This document shows, one piece after another, positions 8,201-16,027 of a DNA stretch of 38,273 nt. The translations under genes and the position numbers were made by a program. The notes under the pieces were generated by a model. That model searched no databases and had not been told where the DNA came from. It was given only the letters and a program-made list of their open reading frames with translations. Numbering within the stretch: the first letter of the stretch is position 1; every line of letters begins with the position of its first letter. This DNA comes from Planctomycetota bacterium (GTDB lineage: Bacteria > Planctomycetota > Phycisphaerae > FEN-1346). The stretch is from NCBI GenBank assembly GCA_026386995.1, contig JAPLMO010000295.1, positions 1 to 38,273 on the forward strand, read 5' to 3'.

Positions 8201-10531
8201 ATGTCACTAAAGAGGCTCACGTGGCGGGTCGCGGCGGGGCTGGTGCTTGTTGCGCTGGCGGTTCAGGCCGGCGCGGCGCCTTCGACGCCGCCGGCGCCCC
8301 CTACCGCAAGTTACGCTGCGCCCACCTTCGAGCAACTCTCAGCCCATGCGGCGGCACTCGATAAGGTCCTCCGCAGCACCAGCGACCCGGTCGAACGCAA
8401 GCGGCTCATCGACGACCTCGAGAAGATCAAGCACCAGATCGGCCCGGTCGATGCCAACGGGGCCCGCGTCCGGTGCCAGGCCATGTGGCACGATGCCGCC
8501 ATCGAGTCGCTCGACCAGGAGATGAAGCGCCTGGCCGCCCGGCCGACCGCGGACCTGCGCCTTGCCGTGCGGCGGATGGCGCGGGCGTGCCTGGCCCACG
8601 GCTGGCGCATTCCCGACAGTCACGTCAAGTACCAGGTGGACGTGTTCGGCGCGTACCTGGCAAACAACCTGCGGACCCTGGACGGGCTGTCCGACTCGGT
8701 GGCCGCCGGCCAGGCGAGAGACTCGAAGGCGTCCGATTTGGGCGACGCCGCGTCGGCGCACCAGAAGGCGGCCGAGAAGGCCCGCCAGGGCGTGGCCCGG
8801 ATGAGCGCCGCGGCGGAAGCGATGGCGAAGGCGAAGGCGCCGTCGGATCCGCCCGCGCCGCTCGTGCCGATGTTCGGTGAATTCGTAGGCGGCCTGCGCG
8901 CGGTGCGCGAGGCCGACGATGCGATGCGCAACCTTGCGCGCAAGAAGGGCAAGGCCACTCCCGCCGCCCCCGGCGAAGCATCGTCCGAGCCCGAAGCGCC
9001 GCCGATGACGGACGCGGAGAAAAAAACGCTCGAAACGATCCGCAGTATCGGCGAGCGCCTCAAGGGCGACGGGTGGGCCGAAATGGTCTGGGGCCTCACG
9101 TGGTTTGTCCGCACGGTGGAGGCCGGGTTCCAGGTCACGAGCGCCCGCCCTCATGCCCGCGAACTCCTGGCGACCCTCGATCGCGCGGCGACTATGGCCG
9201 AGAGCCTAGCGGCCTCCAAGGTCGCGTACCCAGAGTACCTGGCGATGCGGCAGAAGCAACTGGGCAGCGCGCTGAAGCAGATCGACCAGGCCGATACGCG
9301 TGCGGCGGCCTACGCGAGCCTGGCGTGGTACTGGCGGGACGACGAGTTCCGCCGCCGGATAGAGGTAGCCGGCCTTATGCCCGCCGCCTCGGAGGGGTTG
9401 GTGCGTGCGCTGTACGAGGTGGCTCCGCGGATCCAGAACTCGGGCGAGACCGATGCCTATGGCCGGGCCCAGTGGATTCGCGATGGTTGCCGCACGGTGG
9501 CCGACACCCTCGAGAAAACGGCCGGCGGTCCGCCCAAGGACATGGCGCCGCCGGTGCGCGACGCACTGGCGCGACTCCAGAAGGATTTTCGGAGTGAGAT
9601 CGAGCAGGCGGGCGCGGCGTTTCCGGCCGATCCGAAGGCCGGGGCCGCGAAACTCGGCGGCGCATCAGCCGCGGCCAGGAGCATGGACCTCGTGCTGCGA
9701 GTCGGCGCGGTCATGAAGACCATCACGAAATTGCGGCCAACCAAGGCGCAGGCCATTCTCACCCAGATGATGCGGCCCGTACAGGACATGATGGCGGGGG
9801 GCGATTCGGCCGAGACCGCGCGGCAGACGCTGGGCTGGGTCCTCAATCCGTTCGAGGAGTTGAGCACGTTCCAGATGCCGGAGCCGGAACTCTCGCGGTC
9901 TGTCAACACGCTCGTCGGCCGCGCTTACGGGCCCGCCATGGCGGCTTTCGACCAGGCGATCATCGCGGGCCTCGACGCGGCGGCGGGGGGCGATGCGCTC
10001 CCCTTGCGGCAGGCGGTGGTGGGCCGGCACATGTTCAGCCTCCTGAGGCGCCGCGCGCAGGCGGCCGTCTATCGCTTGGAGAAAGCGGTGCCGGCGAACC
10101 TCGTCACGTTCTCGGTTCCCGAGGGCGTGTGGAGCAAGTTCGTCCCGACGCTCGACCAGAAGATGCAGGCGACGTTTGCCCAGTACGGCTCGCAAGGGGC
10201 CGGCCGCGCGCCGTCCATCGCCGCCATGGCCGAGTGGGACATGGTGTACGCCGACGTGGCGGCCGGCCAGCGGCTGACCCTCGACGGCCTGTTCGAGGGC
10301 GAGACTGACCTGGATTTGCTGATGCGGAACCTGGAGCGGGCCAGCCTTGCGTCGCCCGAGCGCCCGACGGCGCAACTGTGGGCCGTCGGCTACCACGCCA
10401 CCGAGGCGGCTGCGGCGATGAACGCCGGGTTCGACGTCACAGCCTCATATCACCGCGGCCTCATGCGGTCGTACGATGCGGCACTGAGGGCCGTGGACCT
10501 CGCGCCGCCGAAGCGCGAGGCGCGGCGGTAG
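8201..10531 (+). CDS. Large exported protein of unknown function
   Basis: The 776-residue product begins MSLKRLTWRVAAGLVLVALAVQAGA, a clear Sec signal peptide with probable cleavage after AGA or AQAGAA near residue 25. The mature part is rich in Ala, Arg, Glu and Leu and looks almost wholly alpha-helical. It has a low-complexity charged linker near residues 250-275 (GKATPAAPGEASSEPEAPP). I see no catalytic motif and no membrane segment after the signal. It should be periplasmic or secreted. GTGGGGG upstream of the ATG is a weak ribosome site. An in-frame TTG at 8186 would place residues before the signal peptide and is less likely. Confidence 0.72.
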   Translation: MSLKRLTWRVAAGLVLVALAVQAGAAPSTPPAPPTASYAAPTFEQLSAHAAALDKVLRSTSDPVERKRLIDDLEKIKHQIGPVDANGARVRCQAMWHDAAIESLDQEMKRLAARPTADLRLAVRRMARACLAHGWRIPDSHVKYQVDVFGAYLANNLRTLDGLSDSVAAGQARDSKASDLGDAASAHQKAAEKARQGVARMSAAAEAMAKAKAPSDPPAPLVPMFGEFVGGLRAVREADDAMRNLARKKGKATPAAPGEASSEPEAPPMTDAEKKTLETIRSIGERLKGDGWAEMVWGLTWFVRTVEAGFQVTSARPHARELLATLDRAATMAESLAASKVAYPEYLAMRQKQLGSALKQIDQADTRAAAYASLAWYWRDDEFRRRIEVAGLMPAASEGLVRALYEVAPRIQNSGETDAYGRAQWIRDGCRTVADTLEKTAGGPPKDMAPPVRDALARLQKDFRSEIEQAGAAFPADPKAGAAKLGGASAAARSMDLVLRVGAVMKTITKLRPTKAQAILTQMMRPVQDMMAGGDSAETARQTLGWVLNPFEELSTFQMPEPELSRSVNTLVGRAYGPAMAAFDQAIIAGLDAAAGGDALPLRQAVVGRHMFSLLRRRAQAAVYRLEKAVPANLVTFSVPEGVWSKFVPTLDQKMQATFAQYGSQGAGRAPSIAAMAEWDMVYADVAAGQRLTLDGLFEGETDLDLLMRNLERASLASPERPTAQLWAVGYHATEAAAAMNAGFDVTASYHRGLMRSYDAALRAVDLAPPKREARR

Positions 10532-10568
10532 GCGGCACACATCCATGCCGCGTGCGTTCGCCTCGCAC

Positions 10569-10629
10569 GTTTAGTCGCCGCCGTACACGGCGACGGTCAT
10601 TATCGCGTCCGTTGTTGCCGCGGTTAAAC
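10569..10629. repeat. GTTTAGTCGCCGCCG repeat (family B)
   Basis: GTTTAG at the left and GGTTAAAC at the right close a 61-bp element. It contains a CGCCGTACACGGCG hairpin followed by CGACGGTCATTATCGCG, which matches the 6121-6160 segment in order. It is a diverged member of the family. Confidence 0.7.
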
Positions 10630-10632
10630 GAG

Positions 10633-10660
10633 TTGACTTTTCCCGCCGAAGGGCTAAGTT
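10633..10660 (+). promoter_or_regulatory. Weak promoter candidate for DUF1080 lipoprotein
   Basis: TTGACT (10633-10638), a 16-bp spacer and TAAGTT (10655-10660) lie about 58 nt before the lipoprotein start. The -10 match is poor, so this is only a candidate. Confidence 0.25.
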
Positions 10661-10718
10661 TGATCGGGAACCTGCCCTGGCCCTGCATGTTCAAGGTAAG
10701 GCAAACAAGGAGCGGCGC

Positions 10719-11513
10719 ATGAAACAGTTCACGATTGCCGATGGGTTGGTTTGCGCGCTGATGGCCGTGGCCGTGCTGATGGCCGGATGCGCAAAGTCCG
10801 CGCCGCCGCAGAGCGAGAAGCCGGCCGCCTCTTCCGAGAAGCCCGCGGCCGCGGCAGGCGAGAAGTCGCCGGCGACCGAAAAGCCCGCGGCTGCGAAGGA
10901 GGGGAAGCCCGCGGCCGGGGCCGCGCAACTCCCCGGTCCGCCCGATGCCGAGGGGTGGATGAGCCTCTTTGACGGCAAGTCGCTGGCTGGCTGGAAGATG
11001 TCGGACTTCGTCAAGCCCGGCGAGGTGAAGGTCGCGGGGGGCGAGATCGCCCTGGCGATGGGCAAGGAGGGCGACCTGACGGGCATCACGTGGGCGGGCG
11101 GCGAAATCCCGCGCACCAATTACGAACTCGAGATCAAGGCTAGGCGGACCGACGGCGGCGACTTCTTCTGCGGCCTGACGTTCCCGATCGGCAAGTCGTG
11201 CGCCAGTTTCATCGTGGGCGGCTGGGGCGGGTCGCTCGTCGGCATCTCGTGCCTCGACGGCTACGACGCCTCCGAGAACGAGACCGCCAAGACGATGACC
11301 TTCGAGTCGAATAAGGGGTACACCATCCGCGTGCGCGTGACCGACGAGCGTCTCCAGGCGTTCATCGACGACGAAAAGATGGTCGACGTGGAGATCAAGG
11401 ACCGCAAACTCAGCGTCCGATGGGAAGTCGAGGCCAGCCAGCCGCTGGGCCTCGCTGCATGGCGCACCAGTGCCAACTGGAAGGACCTGCGCATCCGCAA
11501 GATCAGCGAGTGA
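10719..11513 (+). CDS. DUF1080-domain lipoprotein
   Basis: The 264-residue product has a lipoprotein signal ending LMAGC, with the lipid-attachment cysteine at C24. A low-complexity Lys/Pro/Ala/Glu linker (about 25-72) follows. From about residue 78, WMSLFDGKSLAGWK opens a DUF1080 domain (3-keto-disaccharide hydrolase type, concanavalin-like jelly roll). Later hallmarks are NYELEIKARRTDGGDFFCGLTF, then YTIRVRVTDERLQAFID, and a closing AAWRTSANWKDLRIRKI strand. These domains are very common in Planctomycetota, either as carbohydrate-active enzymes or as binding modules. Which applies here cannot be said. AAGGAG lies 8 nt before the ATG. Confidence 0.85.
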   Translation: MKQFTIADGLVCALMAVAVLMAGCAKSAPPQSEKPAASSEKPAAAAGEKSPATEKPAAAKEGKPAAGAAQLPGPPDAEGWMSLFDGKSLAGWKMSDFVKPGEVKVAGGEIALAMGKEGDLTGITWAGGEIPRTNYELEIKARRTDGGDFFCGLTFPIGKSCASFIVGGWGGSLVGISCLDGYDASENETAKTMTFESNKGYTIRVRVTDERLQAFIDDEKMVDVEIKDRKLSVRWEVEASQPLGLAAWRTSANWKDLRIRKISE

Positions 11514-11574
11514 CCGCGCGGCCCGCGGCGTCGGGTCCCATCTCATGCCAAGTAGTGCGTCCGTCTTAGCAGGT

Positions 11575-11650
11575 GTGGCACGGCTGGCTTGTCCAGCCGT
11601 TGGAACCCTCGCGAACCCTCCGCCACGGCTGGACAAGCCAGCCGTGCCAC
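11575..11650. repeat. 76-bp palindromic repeat, family A copy 2
   Basis: It has the same 28-bp arms as the copies at 1760-1835 and 37823-37897, with one T inserted near the inner end of the left arm sequence (CCAGCCGTTGG). It lies between the DUF1080 lipoprotein gene and the argG promoter. Confidence 0.9.
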
Positions 11651-11691
11651 CCTCTCGTAACTGACGCAATACCATCCCAACCACAATCTGG

Positions 11692-11720
11692 TTGACATTC
11701 AGGGCCCCTTGCGATACAAG
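11692..11720 (+). promoter_or_regulatory. Promoter for argG
   Basis: A perfect TTGACA (11692-11697), a 17-bp spacer and TACAAG (11715-11720) form a good sigma-70-type promoter. It leaves a leader of about 80 nt before the argG ATG at 11809. I see no obvious ARG-box palindrome next to it. Confidence 0.6.
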
Positions 11721-11808
11721 AGGCCCTCCCGAACAAGAGTATGTTGTTGACTTTGCACGGACAATACGGCAATTGCGGCCCACGGCGGGCCAAGGGAAAG
11801 GGCTTTTT

Positions 11809-13050
11809 ATGAGCGTAAAAGAGATTGAAGCGAAAGTATTCGGCACTCCGGTGCCGCAAGTGACTCGCGTGGCCCTGGCGTATTCGGGCGGGCTGGATTC
11901 CAGCCTCTGCGTCGAACTCCTGCGCCGCAAGTACAACGTCAAGGACAAGGACATCATCCCGATCACCATCGACGTCGGCCAGGGCGAGGACGAGGTCAGG
12001 GTCTCGAAAGAGAAGGCCAAGAAACTCGGCATCAAGATGCACCTGATCGACTGCAAAAAGGAGTTCACCGAGAACTGGCTGACCAAGGCCATCCGCGCCA
12101 ACTCCGATTACGAGGGTTACCCCGTCTCGACGTCGATGACGCGGCAGTTGGTGGCCCGCGCGGTCGCCAAGAAGGCCGTTGAACTGGGCTGCGACGGACT
12201 CATGGAAGGCTCGACCGGCAAGGGCAACGACCAGTACCGGATGCACAACACGTTCAGGATTTTCGCCCCGAAGTGCGCGGTCCTGTGCCCGGTCCGCGAC
12301 TTCGACATGCTGCGCGACGAAGAGCGGCAGTTGTGCGAGGCGTGGGGCGTTCCGGTGGACGAGCAGATCGCCGGCGGCGACGACAAGACCCTCTGGTGCC
12401 GCTCGATCGCCTCGGGCGCCATCGGCCTCGACCAGGAACTCCCCGACGACATCTGGATGTGGCTCGTGCCGCCACAGAAGGCCCAAGACAAGACCGAGGT
12501 CGTCACCATCACCTTCGAGGAAGGCGTGCCGACGAAACTGAACGGCAAGAAGATGCCCCTCGATAAACTCATCAACGCCCTGAACGTCGTTGCCGGCAAG
12601 AGCGGCATCGGCTATATCGACATGTTCGAAGACGGCATCATGGACCTCAAGAGCCGCGAGATTTACGAGGCCCCGGGTGCCCACGTCATCCTGAAACTCC
12701 ACCACGACCTCGAGCAGTGGTGCCTGACGAAGGACGAACTGGAGTTCAAGGCCATCGTCGACCGCAAGTGGGCGTACCTGACGTACCACGGCATGTGGTT
12801 CCACCCGCTGAAGAGGGAACTCGACGCCTTCGTGCTGGCCGCCTCGCGGTTCATGAACGGCACGTACAAGGTGGGCTTGTATAAGGGGAACATCCAGATT
12901 CTGAAGCGCGAGAGCCCGACGGGCCTCTTTTCGCCCGAGATCCGCTCGATCAAGTCGAAGGGCTTCTCGCAGAAGATGGCCAAGGATGCGGCCACGATCC
13001 GCGGCCTGCCGTTTGAGATTCTCGCTCGCCGCGGCGGGATCGAAGGGTAA
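11809..13050 (+). CDS. argG: Argininosuccinate synthase
   Basis: ArgG joins citrulline and aspartate using ATP (via citrullyl-AMP) to make argininosuccinate, the penultimate step of arginine synthesis. The 413-residue protein has the PP-loop AYSGGLDSS at 24-32. IDVGQGED and the ATP/citrulline-binding STGKGNDQYR (135-144) follow. KSGIGYIDMFEDGIMDLKSREIYEAPG is the conserved C-terminal tetramer segment. The start at 11809 has GGGAAAGGG just upstream. The reading frame stays open before it but without homology. argH follows 175 bp downstream, supplying the next step. Confidence 0.95.
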   Translation: MSVKEIEAKVFGTPVPQVTRVALAYSGGLDSSLCVELLRRKYNVKDKDIIPITIDVGQGEDEVRVSKEKAKKLGIKMHLIDCKKEFTENWLTKAIRANSDYEGYPVSTSMTRQLVARAVAKKAVELGCDGLMEGSTGKGNDQYRMHNTFRIFAPKCAVLCPVRDFDMLRDEERQLCEAWGVPVDEQIAGGDDKTLWCRSIASGAIGLDQELPDDIWMWLVPPQKAQDKTEVVTITFEEGVPTKLNGKKMPLDKLINALNVVAGKSGIGYIDMFEDGIMDLKSREIYEAPGAHVILKLHHDLEQWCLTKDELEFKAIVDRKWAYLTYHGMWFHPLKRELDAFVLAASRFMNGTYKVGLYKGNIQILKRESPTGLFSPEIRSIKSKGFSQKMAKDAATIRGLPFEILARRGGIEG

Positions 13051-13145
13051 GCACCGTCTTTCGAGCCCGCGGCGGGAGCCGCGGGGTATCATCGGCCAGC
13101 GCCGGCCAGGTCTGGCCCATTGGCGCAGCCGTTTCGGGAAGTTAT

Positions 13146-13177
13146 CGTGTGCGGGGCGAGCGTTCGCTCCGCACACG
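13146..13177. repeat. Hairpin between argG and argH
   Basis: CGTGTGCGG and CCGCACACG enclose an inner GCGA/TCGC pair, giving a strong hairpin. It is followed by GCTGTTTTGG, which has too few Ts for a confident terminator. A shorter hairpin, CCGCGGC with GCCGCGG, lies just upstream near 13070-13085. Either could affect read-through from argG into argH. Confidence 0.5.
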
Positions 13178-13225
13178 CTGTTTTGGCGGCCGCCGCGCTA
13201 TGGCGTTGAATGAGGAGTCTCCGCG

Positions 13226-14572
13226 ATGGCTAAACTCTGGGACAAAGGTTACCCGATCGACCCCGAGATCGAGCGGTTCACGGTGGGCGAGGATTACCTG
13301 CTGGACCGCGATCTGGTGCGGGCCGACATCCTCGGCTCGGCGGCGCACGCCACGATGCTCGCCAAAATCGGCATCCTGACCGCCAAGGAGCGCGGCCGCC
13401 TCGTGGCGGGCCTGCGGGCGGTCCTGAAGGACTTCGAGGCGGGCAAGTTCGTCATCCGCCCCGAGCAGGAAGACGTGCACACCGCCGTCGAAGAGCGCCT
13501 TACGGAGATGCTCGGCGACCTAGGGAAGAAACTTCACACCGGCCGCAGCCGCAACGACCAGGTCCTGCTCGACCTGCGCCTTTACGGCAAAGAGCGGCTG
13601 CACGCGCTGGCGGAGCGGGTCATCGCCCTGGTGCGGGCCTTGGCGGCGTTCGCCGGGAAGCACGAGTTTGTACCGATGCCCGGCCGCACGCACATGCAGA
13701 TCGCCATGCCCTCAAGCCTCGGCCTCTGGGCGGGGGCGTACGCCGAGTCGCTCCTGGACGACCTGGAGTTCCTGAAGGCCGCACACACGGTGACCGACCA
13801 GTCGCCGCTCGGGTCGGGCGCGGCGTACGGGTCGGCCCTGAAACTGGACCGCGCGCTTGTGGCGCGGCTGCTGGGTTTTGCGAAGGTGCAGAACAACGTC
13901 CTATACTGCGCCAACTCGCGCGGGAAGGCGGAACTGGCGACCCTTCAGGCGTGCGCGCAGGTCATGGTGGACCTGTCGCGGCTGGCGAATGACCTCATGA
14001 TCTGCTCGACGCCGGAGTTCGGGTACTTCCGCATCCCGAAGGAACTCTGCACGGGCTCGTCGATGATGCCGAACAAGCGCAACCCGTGCGGCCTGGAACT
14101 GGTGCGGGCGAAGTCGGCCGGCGTGTTCGCGTGCGAGTCGCAGGTGGCCGCGATCCTGAAGGCCCTGCCGTTCGGGTACAACCGCGATTTCCAGGAAACC
14201 AAGGGTCCGTTCATGCGCGGCGTGGACGCGACGGCGGCCAGCCTGAGCGTCATGTGTCTGTCGATCGAGCGCCTGGAGGTCGTGGAAGAGAACCTGCGTA
14301 AGGGGTTTTTGCCGGAGATCTTCGCGACGGACCGCGCGCTCGAACTTGTCATCGAAGGCCAGCCGTTCCGCGACGCGTACCGCCACGTGGGCACGCATCT
14401 GGACGAGCTTTCCTCGCGCGACCCGGTGGCGAACCTCAAGTCAAAGAAGTTGGCGGGCGGCCCGGGTAACCTGGGCCTTGCGGCGCTGGCGAAACGCGCC
14501 GATGCGGCCGAGAAGTGGCTCGCGGGCGTCCAAGCGCCGATGGCGAAGGCCCTGGCGAAGTTGATGGCGTAA
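13226..14572 (+). CDS. argH: Argininosuccinate lyase
   Basis: ArgH splits argininosuccinate to arginine and fumarate, the last step of arginine synthesis. It is a homotetramer of the fumarase/aspartase superfamily. The 448-residue product has the expected length. EDVHTAVEERL and TGRSRNDQVLLDLRLY form the N-terminal substrate-binding blocks. PGRTHMQIAMP and DQSPLGSGAAYGS follow. The superfamily signature GSSMMPNKRNP spans 277-287 and holds the mobile-loop catalytic serine. The start is preceded by GAGGAG about 9 nt upstream. It is probably co-expressed with argG unless the intervening hairpin terminates transcription. Confidence 0.95.
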   Translation: MAKLWDKGYPIDPEIERFTVGEDYLLDRDLVRADILGSAAHATMLAKIGILTAKERGRLVAGLRAVLKDFEAGKFVIRPEQEDVHTAVEERLTEMLGDLGKKLHTGRSRNDQVLLDLRLYGKERLHALAERVIALVRALAAFAGKHEFVPMPGRTHMQIAMPSSLGLWAGAYAESLLDDLEFLKAAHTVTDQSPLGSGAAYGSALKLDRALVARLLGFAKVQNNVLYCANSRGKAELATLQACAQVMVDLSRLANDLMICSTPEFGYFRIPKELCTGSSMMPNKRNPCGLELVRAKSAGVFACESQVAAILKALPFGYNRDFQETKGPFMRGVDATAASLSVMCLSIERLEVVEENLRKGFLPEIFATDRALELVIEGQPFRDAYRHVGTHLDELSSRDPVANLKSKKLAGGPGNLGLAALAKRADAAEKWLAGVQAPMAKALAKLMA

Positions 14573-14592
14573 CGCACGGCATTTCGCACGGT

Positions 14593-14636
14593 TAGCCGCG
14601 AGTCGCAGGCGAGCGCTCGTCTTCGACTCGCGGCTA
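14593..14636. repeat. TAGCCGCGAGTCG inverted repeat
   Basis: Two perfect 13-bp arms, TAGCCGCGAGTCG (14593-14605) and CGACTCGCGGCTA (14624-14636), lie between the converging argH and tilS genes. There is no T-run on either side, so it looks like a repeat element and not a standard terminator, though it may act as one in both directions. Confidence 0.7.
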
Positions 14637-14657
14637 CAGCGCTTTAAGACTGGGTTG

Positions 14658-14689
14658 TTGCGCGGCGGGTCTCCTGACCCGCCGCGCAA
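14658..14689. repeat. TTGCGCGGCGGGTC palindrome (family D copy 1)
   Basis: TTGCGCGGCGGGTC and GACCCGCCGCGCAA form perfect 14-bp arms around a TCCT loop. A near-copy starts at 17692. It is intergenic, between converging argH and tilS. Confidence 0.85.
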
Positions 14690-14718
14690 ACATACAATGT
14701 TAAACTGCTCTAAACATT

Positions 14719-15930
14719 TTATAGGCGACGGCCGATGCGAATCGCCCGCCGGTTACGTTCGGCCACCAGCCCGTCGGGCAGGTCGATGGGGCCGACTATC
14801 GGTTTCGCCAGGAGCGCATCGACCACTTCGCGGGTCCGCTCGGCCGACATGTGCTTCAGGCCTCCGCCAAGTCGCTCGACCGCGCGGCGGATGATGGCGC
14901 CCTGCATCCACGGGCGCAGGCCGACGAAATCGTCGGCGTCGATGACGAGGACTTGTAGGGGCGGCCCTGCGTGGCCGCCCTTGTCGGCCTCACCAGGGCA
15001 GCCACGCAGGGCTGCCCCTACAGACGGCGCTTCGCGGACGATCTTGAGCCACACCTCATCGAGCGCATCGGCCAGCACGTCGCCGGCGGCGGATGCCTGC
15101 TCGGCCAGGCGCACCAGCGCCTCGTCGACCCGTGGGTTAAACTCCTTCGCCAGCAGCGGCAGGAGCATGTTCCGCAGGCGGTTGCGCGTGTAATCATCGG
15201 CCAGGTTCGTCTCGTCCTGGCGGTAGTCCTGCGAGAGGGCGGCAAGGTAGCCGCCGGCCAAGTCGCGCGGCGTCTCGATCATTGGCCGGATGATCTCAAT
15301 ATGTAGGGTGGGTGCTGTGCACCCACCAGTTGGGGCGGCGGATTGCTTGTCAGATGGTGGGTGCACAGCACCCACCCTACATGCGTCTGGAGCGTCCGCC
15401 TCACATGAAAGCAGCGAGCGCGGGCGGATGGCAGCGAGGCCCTCGATGCCCGTGCCGCGAAGGATGTTGAAGAGGACCGTCTCGGCCCGATCGTCGGCGT
15501 GATGGGCCAGGGCGACCTTCGTGGCCGCATGCTTGCGGGCGGCCCCGGCGAGGAACCGCCGCCGGGCCAGGCGGCCGGCCTCTTCGATGCCGATGCCGGC
15601 CTCCGCGGCCTCGGCCCGGACGTCGGCCCGCGCGGCCTCACACGGCAAGTTCAACTGGCGGGCCAGGTTCTCGACGAACGCCTGGTCCTCGTCCGCCGCC
15701 GCGGCGCGAAGGCCGTGGTTCAGGTGGGCGACGACCAGGGCGATCGCCAACTCCTCCTGCGCCAGTGCATGGAGGACCCGCAGCAGGGCAACCGAGTCGG
15801 GGCCGCCGCTTACGCCCACGATAATCTTTTCGCGCTCGCCGTGCGTGGAGGCGAGGCGCGCGAGAAGCGCGTGCCGCGCGATGGTTGCGCGGACGGAATC
15901 GACGAAACGGGCTTTCGGGTCAGGAGCCAT
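14719..15930 (-). CDS. tilS: tRNA(Ile)-lysidine synthetase with two embedded palindromes
   Basis: TilS attaches lysine to C34 of tRNA-Ile(CAU) with ATP, so that the tRNA reads AUA and is charged with isoleucine. It is normally essential. The 403-residue product has the PP-loop SGGPDS at 41-46, AHLNHGLR, and AHHADDRAETVLFNILRGTGIEGL in the N-terminal domain. RNRLRNMLLPLL follows in the linker and second domain. Two segments look unlike TilS: about residues 184-210 and 303-326. Both are rich in Gly, Pro, Cys and His, and each is encoded by a palindromic repeat inserted in frame (15301-15382 and 14954-15022). Without them the protein would be about 350 residues, near the short TilS forms. The catalytic N-terminal motifs are intact, so function is likely. 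Confidence 0.9.
   Translation of the reverse strand: MAPDPKARFVDSVRATIARHALLARLASTHGEREKIIVGVSGGPDSVALLRVLHALAQEELAIALVVAHLNHGLRAAAADEDQAFVENLARQLNLPCEAARADVRAEAAEAGIGIEEAGRLARRRFLAGAARKHAATKVALAHHADDRAETVLFNILRGTGIEGLAAIRPRSLLSCEADAPDACRVGAVHPPSDKQSAAPTGGCTAPTLHIEIIRPMIETPRDLAGGYLAALSQDYRQDETNLADDYTRNRLRNMLLPLLAKEFNPRVDEALVRLAEQASAAGDVLADALDEVWLKIVREAPSVGAALRGCPGEADKGGHAGPPLQVLVIDADDFVGLRPWMQGAIIRRAVERLGGGLKHMSAERTREVVDALLAKPIVGPIDLPDGLVAERNRRAIRIGRRL
14954..15022. repeat. TGTAGGGGC palindrome inside tilS
   Basis: The left arm, TGTAGGGGCGGCCCTGCGTG, and the right arm, ending GGGCTGCCCCTACA, form a near-perfect inverted repeat with a central loop. The element is 69 bp (23 codons), so it preserves the tilS frame. 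It encodes about residues 303-326, rich in Gly, Pro, Cys and His. It shares TGTAGGG ends with the second element at 15301-15382. Confidence 0.85.
15301..15382. repeat. TGTAGGGTGGGTGC palindrome inside tilS
   Basis: Arms of about 27 bp, starting ATGTAGGGTGGGTGCTGTGC and ending GCACCCACCCTACAT, flank a central loop of about 28 bp. About 27 codons are added to tilS (roughly residues 184-210) without a stop. The site falls between the PP-loop domain motif RGTGIEGLAAIRP and the family block IIRPMIET, where TilS proteins normally have a short linker. Confidence 0.87.
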
Positions 15931-16027
15931 CGGCAGTCATTATAATCACCGTCGGATTTTATTATTCCGATTTTCGGGCAACCACAGGTAACATAAGTGC
16001 GTCCAAGGAGCAGGAAAGGAGCCTGAC

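Noticed and set aside
10461..12101. Minus-strand open frame of 546 codons across the DUF1080 gene and argG
   Set aside because: It overlaps two well-supported plus-strand genes and two repeats, and its translation has no recognisable motif. This is typical of antisense frames in GC-rich DNA.
14593..14689. Hairpins between argH and tilS considered as a bidirectional terminator
   Set aside because: No T-run follows on either strand, and the second hairpin recurs at 17692-17721, so a repeat element is the better call. A terminating effect is not excluded.
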